This document shows, piece by piece, positions 8,032 to 16,211 of a stretch of DNA of 64,000 nucleotides. This DNA is from Dolomitihabitans soli. GTDB taxonomy: Bacteria > Actinomycetota > Actinomycetes > Streptosporangiales > Streptosporangiaceae. Position 1 is the first letter of the stretch; each line of letters opens with the position of its first letter. A program made the translations under genes and the position numbers. The DNA lies in assembly GCF_022213955.1 (NCBI RefSeq), contig NZ_JAKNTW010000023.1, positions 62,001-126,000 of the forward strand, given 5' to 3'. The notes under the pieces are model-generated. The model had not been told where the DNA came from, did not search any database, and worked only from the letters and a program-made list of their open reading frames with translations.

Positions 8032-9732
8032 TTACTGGCAGGGGTCGGTCTTGGCGTCGACCACGCTGTCCTTGACGCTGTCGGGGATCTTGACCGGAGC
8101 CTTGACGCCTTCCCAGTCAGCACCGATGACCAGCTGGATCACCGGGCCCTTGGTGGCCGTCGCCGCTCCACGGGGCGCCGGGGTGGCCGAAGTCGCGATG
8201 TACGGCTCGGACGAGACCGGCTTGATCTTTCCTGCCTGGGCGGAGACCTTGTTGATCAGCTTCCCGACGATCGGCGCGGCGTAGTCGGCGCCGTCGGCGG
8301 CGTTCTTGGCGTAGAGCAGCTTGGTCTTCGGCTGCTCCACGCCGCCCGGGAGGAAACCGTTGCCGACCTGGGTGACCTTGAAGCCCTGCTCGGTGAGCGC
8401 GTCGGCGACCTCCTTGGCGCGGCCGGGTACGTTGGTGCCGTTGAGGACCTGGATCTTGACGTCGCCCGCCTTGATGGTCGGCTTGGGGGCGGTGCTGGTG
8501 CTGGTGGAGGGCTTCGGGGCCGCGGTGGGCTTGATCTCGATGTCTCTGCGGATCGAGTCGAACAGGTTGTTCGCGTCGGGCTGCCGCCACTGCACGCGGT
8601 TCTTGTCGTCGGGGTGGGGGCCGCCGGGGACCGTGGTGAACTTCACGCCGCTGGCGGTCAGCGCGCGGGCGCTCTGCGCGATCCGGAGGAGGGTGTCGGT
8701 GCTGCTGGCCAGCTCCGTGTCCATCGTGACCGAGGCGCCCGCGGCCTGGATGAGGTCGAGCAACTTGCCGGGATTGCTGATCAGGTCGCTGCTGGTGGCC
8801 TTCTTCACCACCTGGCTGAGGAAGACCTGCTGGCGCTTGATCCGCTGGGTGTCGCTGCCGTCGCCGTAGTTGCGCAGCCGTACGTAGCCGAGGGCGGCCT
8901 CGCCCTTCAGGTTGTGCCATCCGGCGGCGAGTTCGAGTTTGGCCTTCTTGTCGGCGACCGGCTGCTTGAGGCAGACCCGGATGCCGCCGAGCGCGTCGAC
9001 GATGTTCTTGAACCCGGTGAAGTCGACCTCGACGTGGTGATCGATGCGGATCTTGGTGAGCGCTTCGAGCGTGTTGATCGTGCAGGCGATGCCACCCTGG
9101 TTGTAGGCGGCGTTGATCATTTCGATCTTCGGCGGGTAGAGCGCGCCGTTGTCGCCCGTGCACTGCGGGATCTGCACCACCGAGTCGCGCGGGAAGCTCA
9201 CCAGCGTCGCGTTGTCGCGGTTGGGGGAGATGTGCATGAGGATCATCGTGTCGGTGCGCTTGCCCGCGTTGGCCATCTTCTGGCCGTATCTGAGGTTGTC
9301 GCCCTCGCGCGTGTCGGAGCCGACGATCAGGATGTTGAGCGCGCCGGTGTCGTTGACCGGGCGGTTCTTGCTGAGCTTCTTGCTGAGGTCTTCGGTGTTG
9401 ATGCCGCTCAGGGCGACGCGGTAGAGCCCGTACCCGGTGAGCGTGACGGCGACCAGGATGCCGGTGAGCGCGATGCTGCCCCAGGCGAGCAGCTTCATCC
9501 GCTTCCCGCCGTCGCCGCCGCCCTTACGGCGCCGGCCGCGTGGCGGGTCGTCGTACGGTGGCTCGTCATCCGGTGGTGCGGGCGGCTCCGCGCGTGGCGC
9601 GTAACGCTGGTCCTCGTACAGGTCGGGTTCCTGGTCGGGCGGCGCGTGCATGGCCCGGCGAGAGGCGCGGCGGCCTGACTCGGCCGGAAGAGCCCGCTGG
9701 TCCTGGGCGGTGGGATGCCGGTGGTCGCTCAC
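8032..9732 (-). CDS. LytR-CpsA-Psr (LCP) family wall-polymer ligase with LytR C-terminal domain
   Basis: A 566-residue LCP protein that would attach undecaprenyl-linked polymers to peptidoglycan outside the membrane. Order: Pro/Arg-rich cytoplasmic tail (1-75), one membrane helix (about 82-107), LCP domain (about 130-330) with SDTREG, RTDTMIL and VSFPRDS motifs that hold the acidic and Arg residues binding pyrophosphate, then a Ser/Thr/Pro linker and a LytR_C domain (about 420-485) starting VKIQVLNGT. It is probably the terminal enzyme for the polymer made by the surrounding glycosyltransferases. The 284-base upstream gap suggests an own promoter. Confidence 0.93.
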   Translation of the reverse strand: MSDHRHPTAQDQRALPAESGRRASRRAMHAPPDQEPDLYEDQRYAPRAEPPAPPDDEPPYDDPPRGRRRKGGGDGGKRMKLLAWGSIALTGILVAVTLTGYGLYRVALSGINTEDLSKKLSKNRPVNDTGALNILIVGSDTREGDNLRYGQKMANAGKRTDTMILMHISPNRDNATLVSFPRDSVVQIPQCTGDNGALYPPKIEMINAAYNQGGIACTINTLEALTKIRIDHHVEVDFTGFKNIVDALGGIRVCLKQPVADKKAKLELAAGWHNLKGEAALGYVRLRNYGDGSDTQRIKRQQVFLSQVVKKATSSDLISNPGKLLDLIQAAGASVTMDTELASSTDTLLRIAQSARALTASGVKFTTVPGGPHPDDKNRVQWRQPDANNLFDSIRRDIEIKPTAAPKPSTSTSTAPKPTIKAGDVKIQVLNGTNVPGRAKEVADALTEQGFKVTQVGNGFLPGGVEQPKTKLLYAKNAADGADYAAPIVGKLINKVSAQAGKIKPVSSEPYIATSATPAPRGAATATKGPVIQLVIGADWEGVKAPVKIPDSVKDSVVDAKTDPCQ

Positions 9733-9910
9733 AGGGACTCCTTGTGCCGCCTCGTACGCCGAGCGCCGCCGCGCTCGCTCCGATGCCTGCCCGCTCGCTC
9801 GCTCAAGGGCCCCTTCCCTGGTCGTGCGAGGTTCGCAGCCGCGAACGCCTCGTGCCGTCTCAGTCGGTCATCGCGAAAAAGACTAGGTCACGCATCGAGT
9901 GCCGGGCACC

Positions 9911-9938
9911 GTGATCGGAGGAACTGGGCCCCGATCAC
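9911..9938 (-). terminator. Hairpin between two minus-strand genes
   Basis: GTGATCGG (9911-9918) and CCGATCAC (9931-9938) are perfect 8-bp inverted arms with a 12-base loop, 79 bases past the stop of the membrane glycosyltransferase-like gene. There is no clear U-tract. It may be a terminator or an operator of the LCP gene. Confidence 0.4.
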
Positions 9939-10016
9939 CTGCGACCACATCGCGATGATCCGGAGGCACAGCATACTCAGGTACTGATATTTCAGGGAAT
10001 GTTTGAGTTTGTCGAT

Positions 10017-11486
10017 CTATCCGGTCTCAACCGATTTGCCGGATGCAGGCCCGTTCCGCCCGAGCGCCACCGCCGCCGCCAGCCCCGCGAGCGGTACGGC
10101 GGGCAGGACGTAGCGATAGTCGAACACGGCGACCGCCGGCGGCATCACGAGCAGCACCCACGCGGTCGCCCAGGGCAGCGTCCACAACGGCACCCCCGAC
10201 CTCGGCTCCCGCCTGCGGACGATCAGCACAGCCGGCGGGACCAGCAGCACGGCCAGCAGCACCAGACCCGGCAAGCGCGCCACGCTCTGGTATCCCCGCA
10301 GCCAGCCGGCGAACGGCTCCACCACCCGCGTCGCGATCTCCCCCCGCTCGTAGCTGAGCGCGGACCGCATGCTCTCCCGCGCCGGATAGCGCCCAGGCGG
10401 AGCCGGCGTCACGGTGGGGAACTGGTAGTAGTCGTAGATTTCCTGGTCAGGGTAGACGGGACGGCCCAGGGTGAACGTCCGCGCGAACTCCGACACCACC
10501 GAGCCCGCGTAGTCGAGCGGCTGGCTGGTGATCGCCAGCGTCGCGAACCGCCCGGCCCGGGAGTCGTTGTCCTGGGAGAAGGTGATCCCCGGGAGCTTGA
10601 CCAGCGGGGAGTCCGCCGCCCAGACGTACTCCTGGGAGGGCGGGCGCAGGGCGGGCGGCCGGGGGTCGCACAGCACCGCGAGGTCCGGCGGCGGCTTCAT
10701 CACGGCGCAGTCGGCGAACGACATCGCCCGCGCGTAGAGGAACACGCCGTTCGCCCCCACGATGCCGACCCGCTGGTAGGTCGCGTAGAACCAGCCCCCG
10801 TACGCGATGATCGGGATCACCGCCGCCGCCAGCAACACCCCCGCCCGTACGGCCCGCGCCTTCGTCTCCTCGGGCGTCCGTACCGGCTTCGCCGTCGGTT
10901 CGCCCGGCTTCCCCGGTTCGCCCATCCGGACCGGCCTGATCAGCAGCCACGCCGCCAGGACGGCCAGCAACGGCAGCCCGACGGTCCTGGTCAGGGTGGC
11001 GGCGGCCACCAGGAGGCCGATCGCGCACGCCGTACGCCACCGCATCGTCCTCGCCAGGGCCAGGGACACCGCGCCCGTGACCATGAAGGTGAACAGCGTG
11101 TCCGAGACGAGCAGGTGCTCCAGCTCGATCTGGTACGCGTCGAGCAGGATCGCGGCCGACGCCGTCACCGCCGCCCACGAAGGCGCGCGCAGCCTGCGCG
11201 CGACCACATAGACCAGGACACCCGTCGCCAGGCCGATCAGGTGCTGGACGAAGGCGACGAAGGCGAACGAGTGGAAGGGCTCGAACAGCCGCAGGAACAT
11301 CGAGTAACCGGCGGGCCGGACGAGGTCGGGGCGTGGCCGCAGGGCGGTGACGACGTAGGTGTAGGTGTCGGGGAACCACAACGCGGGCCGATAGCCCAGC
11401 ATCGCGAGCACCCGCAACACCGCCCCGGCCGCGACCACCCCGGTGAACCACGGATGCCGACGCACCCACCTCCGAACCCGCTCCAC
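10017..11486 (-). CDS. Multi-pass membrane protein, glycosyltransferase-C (GT39/PMT-like)
   Basis: About 489 residues with roughly ten or more hydrophobic segments, among them the start (FTGVVAAGAVLRVLAM) and the C-terminal VLLAVLLVPPAVLIVRRR. The early loop WFPDTYTY resembles the acidic first luminal loop of GT-C enzymes, which use polyprenyl-phosphate sugars outside the membrane. A GTG start at 11486 is preceded by GGGAGG; ATG 11543 or 11561 would extend it without a clear site. The gene is divergent from another GT-C-like protein at 11906, suggesting paired roles in glycan transfer. Donor and acceptor are not readable. Confidence 0.7.
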   Translation of the reverse strand: MERVRRWVRRHPWFTGVVAAGAVLRVLAMLGYRPALWFPDTYTYVVTALRPRPDLVRPAGYSMFLRLFEPFHSFAFVAFVQHLIGLATGVLVYVVARRLRAPSWAAVTASAAILLDAYQIELEHLLVSDTLFTFMVTGAVSLALARTMRWRTACAIGLLVAAATLTRTVGLPLLAVLAAWLLIRPVRMGEPGKPGEPTAKPVRTPEETKARAVRAGVLLAAAVIPIIAYGGWFYATYQRVGIVGANGVFLYARAMSFADCAVMKPPPDLAVLCDPRPPALRPPSQEYVWAADSPLVKLPGITFSQDNDSRAGRFATLAITSQPLDYAGSVVSEFARTFTLGRPVYPDQEIYDYYQFPTVTPAPPGRYPARESMRSALSYERGEIATRVVEPFAGWLRGYQSVARLPGLVLLAVLLVPPAVLIVRRREPRSGVPLWTLPWATAWVLLVMPPAVAVFDYRYVLPAVPLAGLAAAVALGRNGPASGKSVETG

Positions 11487-11568
11487 GCCACCTCCCGCGC
11501 CGTCATACACAGTGAGATCCACCCTCAAACGCCCGCTGACCATCCTGCCTGGCGGGCACACCAGTCAG

Positions 11569-11678
11569 GTCACCGGCCGAGTCCGTCTCCGTCGTCGACG
11601 GTTTCGCGCGGCTTGTGGGTCAATCCTGGTCCCCTGGGACGGGGTATCGGTCCACGTCACCGGCCGAGTCCGGCTCCG
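11569..11678. repeat. 23-bp direct repeat in divergent intergenic region
   Basis: Two 23-bp copies (11569-11591 and 11656-11678; GTCACCGGCCGAGTCCG core) differ at one base and lie 87 bases apart. They sit in the roughly 420-base gap between divergent GT-C-like genes. Further looser repeats follow at about 11730-11800. No gene is supported in this gap. Confidence 0.75.
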
Positions 11679-11716
11679 TTGTCCACAAGGGCTTCCGCTC
11701 GCTCCCCGTTGTCCAC
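11679..11716 (+). other. Two DnaA-box-like sites
   Basis: TTGTCCACA occurs at 11679-11687 and 11708-11716 in the same orientation, 29 bases apart. This 9-mer is the DnaA box described for Streptomyces oriC. There is no dnaA/dnaN and no long box array, so this is not an origin. It may be chance or a small DnaA-binding site. Confidence 0.4.
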
Positions 11717-11905
11717 AGGGCGGTCCGGGTCCTCCGCCGAACCCGTCCTGGTCGCTCACAGTGGGACCCATGTCCTCCGCTGAACCCACCCTCGTCGCTG
11801 CCACACCGGGATCCAGCTCTCCACTCGACCCCGTCCTCGTCGTCCACCCCGGATCCGGCCCACGCGACCTCCAGATCCCAACCCCGTTAGGCTCGCGCCC
11901 AGGTG

Positions 11906-14041
11906 ATGAAAGGTACCGGTTTCGATCTCTCGCGGTGGCCGTCGGCCGGCAGGGTGCTGGCCGTCGGGTCCGCCGTGCCCGCGCTCGCGCTGGCCGGGTG
12001 GCTGCTCACCGCCCTGCCGCTGCTGCTCCTCGGCTGGTTCCACCCGGTTCCCGCGCTGGTCATCGGCCTGCCGATCATCGCCGCCCTGTGCTGGTACGGC
12101 CTGCGCCGGCTGCCCTCGCTGATCGAGGCGACCGGCCGGCACACGGCGGCGGTCGCCGGCATCGCGCTGGCCTCCGGGGTGTTCAACGGGGTGTTCCACG
12201 CCGAGCAACTGATCGTCCGCCGCGACCCGGCCACCTACGCGCAGTACGCCGCCTGGCTGGCGGAGCACGGCTCGTTGCCGATCCCCTTCCAGGAGGCGGC
12301 CTTCGGCGGGCCCGACCCGTCCCTCGTCTTCGACAGCGTCGGGTTCTACGAGTTCCAGGGCGCCGTCGTCCCGCAGTTCATGCCCGGTCCGCCGCTGATC
12401 CTGGCGGTCGGCCACTGGCTGGGCGGCGTCCCCGGCCTGCTCCTGACGCCGCCCGTCCTCGGGGCACTCGCCGTCCTCACCTTCAGCGGCGTCGCCGCCC
12501 GTCTGATCGGGCCCCGCTGGGCGCCCCTGGCCGCCCTGACCATGGCGGTCAGCCTGCCGATCCTCTACACCTCCCGCACCACCTTCAGCGAGATCCCCTC
12601 CCTGATCCTGATCTTCGGCGCCGTCTCCCTGCTCCTCGACGCCCGCGAACGCCTCCGCACCTCCGCCACCGGTGGCGGCCAAGGCGGTGGTGCGAGGGGC
12701 ACTGCGGCGCTGGCCGGTCTCGTCTTCGGGCTGGCCACCCTGGTCCGCATCGACGGCCTGCGCGACGTGCTCCCCGTCCTGGCGTACGCGGGCCTGCTCA
12801 TCGCCCTGCATCGCCTCGCCAGGGCGAGCGCGGTCGCTGGCGCACGGGACGGGGTTCTCGGGTTGCCGCTGCTCGCGGGGGTGACGGCGGGGATAGGCGT
12901 GGGTTTCGCGGCGGCGCAACTCGTCGCGTGGCCGTACCTCGACTACCTGCGCGGGTCGCTGGTGCCGCTGCTGCTGATCTGCGCGGCCGTGCTCCTGCTC
13001 ACCGCCGTCGGCGCGATGCTGGCACCACGGCTCGCCCAGCGGCTCGCCCAGCGGCTCGACCCTCGGTCGACCCCACGGCCGGGCCGGGTCCGGCTGCCCG
13101 AGATGGCCGCCCTCGGGGTGGTGCTCGTCATGCTGGCCTTCGCCGTCCGGCCGTTCCTCCAGACCGTTCGCCGGACGCCGACGACCCCGGAAGACCGCCT
13201 CACCTCCACCTTCATCGCGACCATCCAACGGGCCAACGGCCTACCATTGGACGGCGAGCGCCTCTACTACGAAGACTCCCTCTCCTGGGTCATGTGGTAC
13301 GTCGGCGTCCCCGTCGTGCTGCTCGCCACGCTGGCCGCGGCCGTCCTCGCCCGCAGGCTGGCCAAGGGCACGAGCCTGGTCTGGCTGCTTCCGCTGGCGA
13401 TCGTCGGCTGGACCACGGTCACCACGCTGATCCTCCCCGCGATCACCCCGGACCACCCCTTCGCCGCGCGGCGGCTGGTCCCAGTGATCATCCCCGGAAT
13501 GGTCCTGCTCGGCGTCTGGGGCCTGCGCTGGGTGCGCGACAAGGCCCGCCGCATGGGCTACGGCCTGCGGGTCCGCCGCATGGTCGTGGCGGTGGGCGGC
13601 CTGCTCGTCCTGGTGCCGCCGGCCGTGATCTCCATCGGTACCGCCTTCACCCCCGTGGGCCACGGCGAGGCGGCGGCGGTCTCCCGGCTGTGCGCCGCCA
13701 TCCCGCCCGACGCTTCGGTCCTCGTCGTCGAGCGCGTCACCGGCGACCGCTTCACCCAGCTCGTCAGGGGCATGTGCGGCGTCCCTGCCGCCCAGGTCCG
13801 CCTCCTTCGCGAAGGCGACGATCTTCCACCATCTGCCGACGTCACCCGCCTCATCGATCGCACCCGCGCCGCCGGGCGCCGCCCCGTCCTCCTCGCCGCC
13901 GCCCGCTCCCAGCTCACCCCCTACGTGCGGGACCCCCGCCAGATCATGACTCTCCGCACCCGCCAGGACGAGCGCTCCCTGACCACCCCGCCCAACGCCA
14001 CCTGGTCCCTCTCCATCGACGTCTGGCTCGGCATCCCGTAG
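11906..14041 (+). CDS. Large multi-pass membrane protein, glycosyltransferase-C-like
   Basis: About 711 residues with roughly 11-13 hydrophobic segments in the first 580 residues and a soluble C-terminal domain of about 130 residues. The early extracytoplasmic loop RRDPATYAQYAAWLAEHG resembles the substrate loop of GT39/GT-C membrane proteins. TFSEIPSLILIFG follows in a later helix. The start is ATG 11906, directly preceded by an in-frame GTG (11903); no good ribosome-binding site is visible, so translation may be leaderless. It is divergent from a similar membrane protein. A role in lipid-linked sugar transfer is inferred from topology and context. Confidence 0.68.
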   Translation: MKGTGFDLSRWPSAGRVLAVGSAVPALALAGWLLTALPLLLLGWFHPVPALVIGLPIIAALCWYGLRRLPSLIEATGRHTAAVAGIALASGVFNGVFHAEQLIVRRDPATYAQYAAWLAEHGSLPIPFQEAAFGGPDPSLVFDSVGFYEFQGAVVPQFMPGPPLILAVGHWLGGVPGLLLTPPVLGALAVLTFSGVAARLIGPRWAPLAALTMAVSLPILYTSRTTFSEIPSLILIFGAVSLLLDARERLRTSATGGGQGGGARGTAALAGLVFGLATLVRIDGLRDVLPVLAYAGLLIALHRLARASAVAGARDGVLGLPLLAGVTAGIGVGFAAAQLVAWPYLDYLRGSLVPLLLICAAVLLLTAVGAMLAPRLAQRLAQRLDPRSTPRPGRVRLPEMAALGVVLVMLAFAVRPFLQTVRRTPTTPEDRLTSTFIATIQRANGLPLDGERLYYEDSLSWVMWYVGVPVVLLATLAAAVLARRLAKGTSLVWLLPLAIVGWTTVTTLILPAITPDHPFAARRLVPVIIPGMVLLGVWGLRWVRDKARRMGYGLRVRRMVVAVGGLLVLVPPAVISIGTAFTPVGHGEAAAVSRLCAAIPPDASVLVVERVTGDRFTQLVRGMCGVPAAQVRLLREGDDLPPSADVTRLIDRTRAAGRRPVLLAAARSQLTPYVRDPRQIMTLRTRQDERSLTTPPNATWSLSIDVWLGIP

Positions 14042-14145
14042 CGGAAGGTCCCGACATCCAGCGCCTTGTGGGAGACGCTGTTGCCGGCTCCTCACCGAGT
14101 CGGCTCCCCGCGCCCTGGACGGCGTGCGGGGAGCCGGCAGGTTGG

Positions 14146-14526
14146 TCAGGTGGTGAACGATTTGCTCCCGCGACTCACCCAGGTGCCGCGCTCGCCCCAG
14201 TACGACCTGGCGGTCGCGCTGAGGGAAGTGTTCTCACTGTAAGTGTTGTTGAGGTATCTGCACGTGCCGCCCGGTTTGCCGTAATAGTTGTTGAGATCGG
14301 TGATGGTGTACTTTAGGCCGCTGCTGCTGGTCAGGGTCACCTCCACCGAGCGGGCGCCCTCGGAGTCGTACGCCCGCACGCAGAACTTGTTCGAGGCATC
14401 GTCGTAGGAGATGACGCCATCGCTGACGTTCCACGAGAACGTGCTGGCCATCGCCGGCTGCGCCATGGCAAGGCTCGACGCGACCAAGGCAGCGCCGACC
14501 ACAGCGGTCTTGAGCAGATTTTTCAT
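14146..14526 (-). CDS. Small secreted protein, unknown function
   Basis: A 126-residue protein starting MKNLLKTAV with a classic Sec signal peptide: a short basic N-terminus, a hydrophobic core and an Ala-rich cleavage region (AMAQPAMAS, about residue 28). The mature part (about 100 residues) is rich in Ser, Thr, Tyr and Asn, with two cysteines (CVRAYD and CRYLNN) that could form a disulfide. It ends KSFTT. GGAAGG lies 6 bases before ATG 14526, which decides the start. I recognise no family; the beta-rich composition suggests a small extracellular binding or matrix protein. Confidence 0.75.
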   Translation of the reverse strand: MKNLLKTAVVGAALVASSLAMAQPAMASTFSWNVSDGVISYDDASNKFCVRAYDSEGARSVEVTLTSSSGLKYTITDLNNYYGKPGGTCRYLNNTYSENTSLSATARSYWGERGTWVSRGSKSFTT

Positions 14527-14665
14527 GGTTCCTTCCGTTTGGACGGTCCTGATACCGCCCGAAAGGGAGCCTGGGTCAAGACCGAATCCGACGAAAGATC
14601 TTCTGAGCACAGTTCGCCGGCTGGTCACTCACACGTAGATCGCTGGTCGCCGATTCGTCGAAAAA

Positions 14666-14712
14666 CTAGCGGCTCTCTAGCGGCTCTCTAGCGGCTCTCT
14701 AGCTATAGCTAG
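14666..14712. repeat. 11-bp tandem repeat followed by a perfect palindrome
   Basis: CTAGCGGCTCT is repeated three times exactly (14666-14698), followed by the perfect palindrome CTAGCTATAGCTAG (14699-14712). It lies between the divergent secreted-protein gene and the ECF sigma operon. The 11-base period is close to one helical turn. The rest of the 14527-14874 gap holds an AAAAGG-N6-CCTTTT inverted repeat (14804-14821) and no supported gene. Confidence 0.85.
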
Positions 14713-14874
14713 GCGGCTTGGGCGTCGCCTCCGTCGGCGGCCGAGCGAAGCCCGCGCCCGGCCTTGGCCCGCTGCTCGGTGTGCGCCGGCGAGGTCGGTC
14801 CTGAAAAGGGTGAATCCTTTTGCGGTGTGGGGGCCTCTTATGGAGTGGACGGTTATGCCGGGGAGGAGACGCGG

Positions 14875-14952
14875 ATGAGTGACGCCATGATGCCGACTGC
14901 GCGGCAGGTACTCTTCAGGACCTCGCGACGACAAGGGCATGGACGTGGCTGA
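14875..14952 (+). CDS. Possible 25-residue leader peptide overlapping the sigma-factor start
   Basis: ATG 14875 is preceded by a strong GGGGAGGAG site and opens a 25-codon frame (MSDAMMPTAR...) ending at TGA 14950-14952, inside the sigma-factor gene. The sigma ATG at 14939 has only a weak site of its own. Coupling through this short frame is therefore plausible. It could also mark the remains of a longer sigma N-terminus shifted in frame. No peptide evidence is possible here. Confidence 0.3.
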   Translation: MSDAMMPTARQVLFRTSRRQGHGRG

Positions 14953-15520
14953 TCCCGGCTGGGCGAGCAAGCAGCTCATCGAGGCCGCACAGGCTGGTGA
15001 TCGCGAGTCGATCACTGCGGTGGTGCACGGTGCCCATTCTCACGTGCGACGCTTCGCGGATCATCTTTGCGCGTCCCCACAGGATGCCGAGGACGCCGCG
15101 CAGGAAGCGCTGATCATCCTCTATCGGAAGATCGGCTCACTGCGCGCCACCGGGGCGCTGGCCTCGTGGATGTTCAGAATCGTGCGGAACGAATGCCTGC
15201 GCCGTGCCCGGCTGCTTTTCGACCACTATGACGAGGCCGATACCGGCCTGGCGACCTCGGCCGAGGACGAGGTCATCCGGCGTCTGGAAGCCGAGCTCGT
15301 CGCACAAGCGATCAGGGAGCTGCCGGACGTTCAGCGCAGAGTGCTGATCATGCGGGATGTATTGGGCTATCCGGGGCGGAGGGTCGCAGAGACGCTCGGC
15401 CTGAGCAACGCCGCGATGAAGTCCCAGCTACACCGGGCCCGTAGCAGGGTCCGGCTCAGCCTGGACGGCAAGACCGACGCCACCGGCGGCCCGCCCGACC
15501 CCGGAGCCACCAGCGCCTGA
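14939..15520 (+). CDS. ECF-type RNA polymerase sigma factor
   Basis: A 193-residue sigma-70 family protein of ECF type. Region 2 spans about residues 25-100, with the core-binding sequence DAEDAAQEALIILYRKI and SWMFRIVRNECLRRAR. Region 4 spans about 118-172, with the helix-turn-helix VAETLGLSNAAMKSQLHRARSRVR. No anti-sigma factor gene is adjacent; a peroxiredoxin gene follows 48 bases later on the same strand. That arrangement suggests a response to peroxide or thiol stress, which is inference. The short Pro/Gly/Thr tail after region 4 is not a known domain. Confidence 0.9.
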   Translation: MDVADPGWASKQLIEAAQAGDRESITAVVHGAHSHVRRFADHLCASPQDAEDAAQEALIILYRKIGSLRATGALASWMFRIVRNECLRRARLLFDHYDEADTGLATSAEDEVIRRLEAELVAQAIRELPDVQRRVLIMRDVLGYPGRRVAETLGLSNAAMKSQLHRARSRVRLSLDGKTDATGGPPDPGATSA

Positions 15521-15568
15521 CCTGAGCAGGCCGTATTCCACAGCCCGAGTTCGAAGGAGAGTTCCGCC

Positions 15569-16036
15569 ATGCTTGAAACCGGATCGCCCGCGCCTGACGT
15601 AGTGCTGGAAGACACCGACGGCAAGACCGTCCGCCTGTCCGACTACCAAGGCCGTCATGCCGTGCTGATCTATTTCATGCGGGCGACGTCATGCCCGGTC
15701 TGCAACAGGCACGTCCAGGACCTCATCCGGCGCCGCGACGAGTTCGCGGCCGACGACGTCCAGGTGCTTGTCGCGGTTCCCGAGGACCGCCAAGCAGCGG
15801 CCGCGTGGAAGGCCAAGCGCCAGATCCCGTTTCCCGTCCTCATCGGCCGCCACGCCACCCCGCACGAAGTGATCGGCCTGAGCAGAAAGGTCTTCGGCTC
15901 GCTGCAGCAGTCGGGCAGCATCCTCATTGATTCCCAGGGCATCGTCCGCCACGCCCACGGCGCCGCCATGCCCACCAGCGGCTACCACAGGAAGGGAATC
16001 ACCGCCGCCGTCCAGGCCCTCCGCACCGGTGGGTGA
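15569..16036 (+). CDS. Peroxiredoxin, AhpC/TSA family
   Basis: A 155-residue thioredoxin-fold peroxidase that reduces hydroperoxides in the cytoplasm. The active-site segment ATSCPVCNRHV near residues 39-49 holds two cysteines in C-x-x-C spacing, where the first should be the peroxidatic Cys (normally T-x-x-C). The N-terminus MLETGSPAPDVVLEDTDG is typical, and SILIDSQGIVRH near residue 112 is the conserved late strand. AAGGAGAG precedes the ATG. It follows the ECF sigma gene and is probably in its operon. Confidence 0.88.
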   Translation: MLETGSPAPDVVLEDTDGKTVRLSDYQGRHAVLIYFMRATSCPVCNRHVQDLIRRRDEFAADDVQVLVAVPEDRQAAAAWKAKRQIPFPVLIGRHATPHEVIGLSRKVFGSLQQSGSILIDSQGIVRHAHGAAMPTSGYHRKGITAAVQALRTGG

Positions 16037-16211
16037 TCTACTTTAGGGCGATCTTTCGAGGGGAACGGAGTTGGAACTCGACAGCAAACCACTCTACCGG
16101 CGGCTGATGTCCCACCCCAGGAGATGGCCGCGGTCGCCGCCAAGCTCACTGAGAGTCCGCCCGGGGGCGGGCGCCAGGTGTCGGGTGCGGCCCCTGGCGA
16201 GTCGCCGACGG

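Noticed and set aside
11679-11716. Chromosomal replication origin
   Set aside because: Only two DnaA-like boxes, and dnaA, dnaN, gyr or recF genes are absent from the surroundings.
9999-11783. A 594-codon plus-strand frame opposite the GT-C-like gene
   Set aside because: It is extremely Arg/Pro/His-rich and antisense to a membrane protein with good helix pattern, so it is a shadow.
16071-16211. Small plus-strand gene after the peroxiredoxin
   Set aside because: The few codons after TTG 16071 look protein-like but the frame runs on antisense into the SigJ-type gene; no start signal or family supports it.
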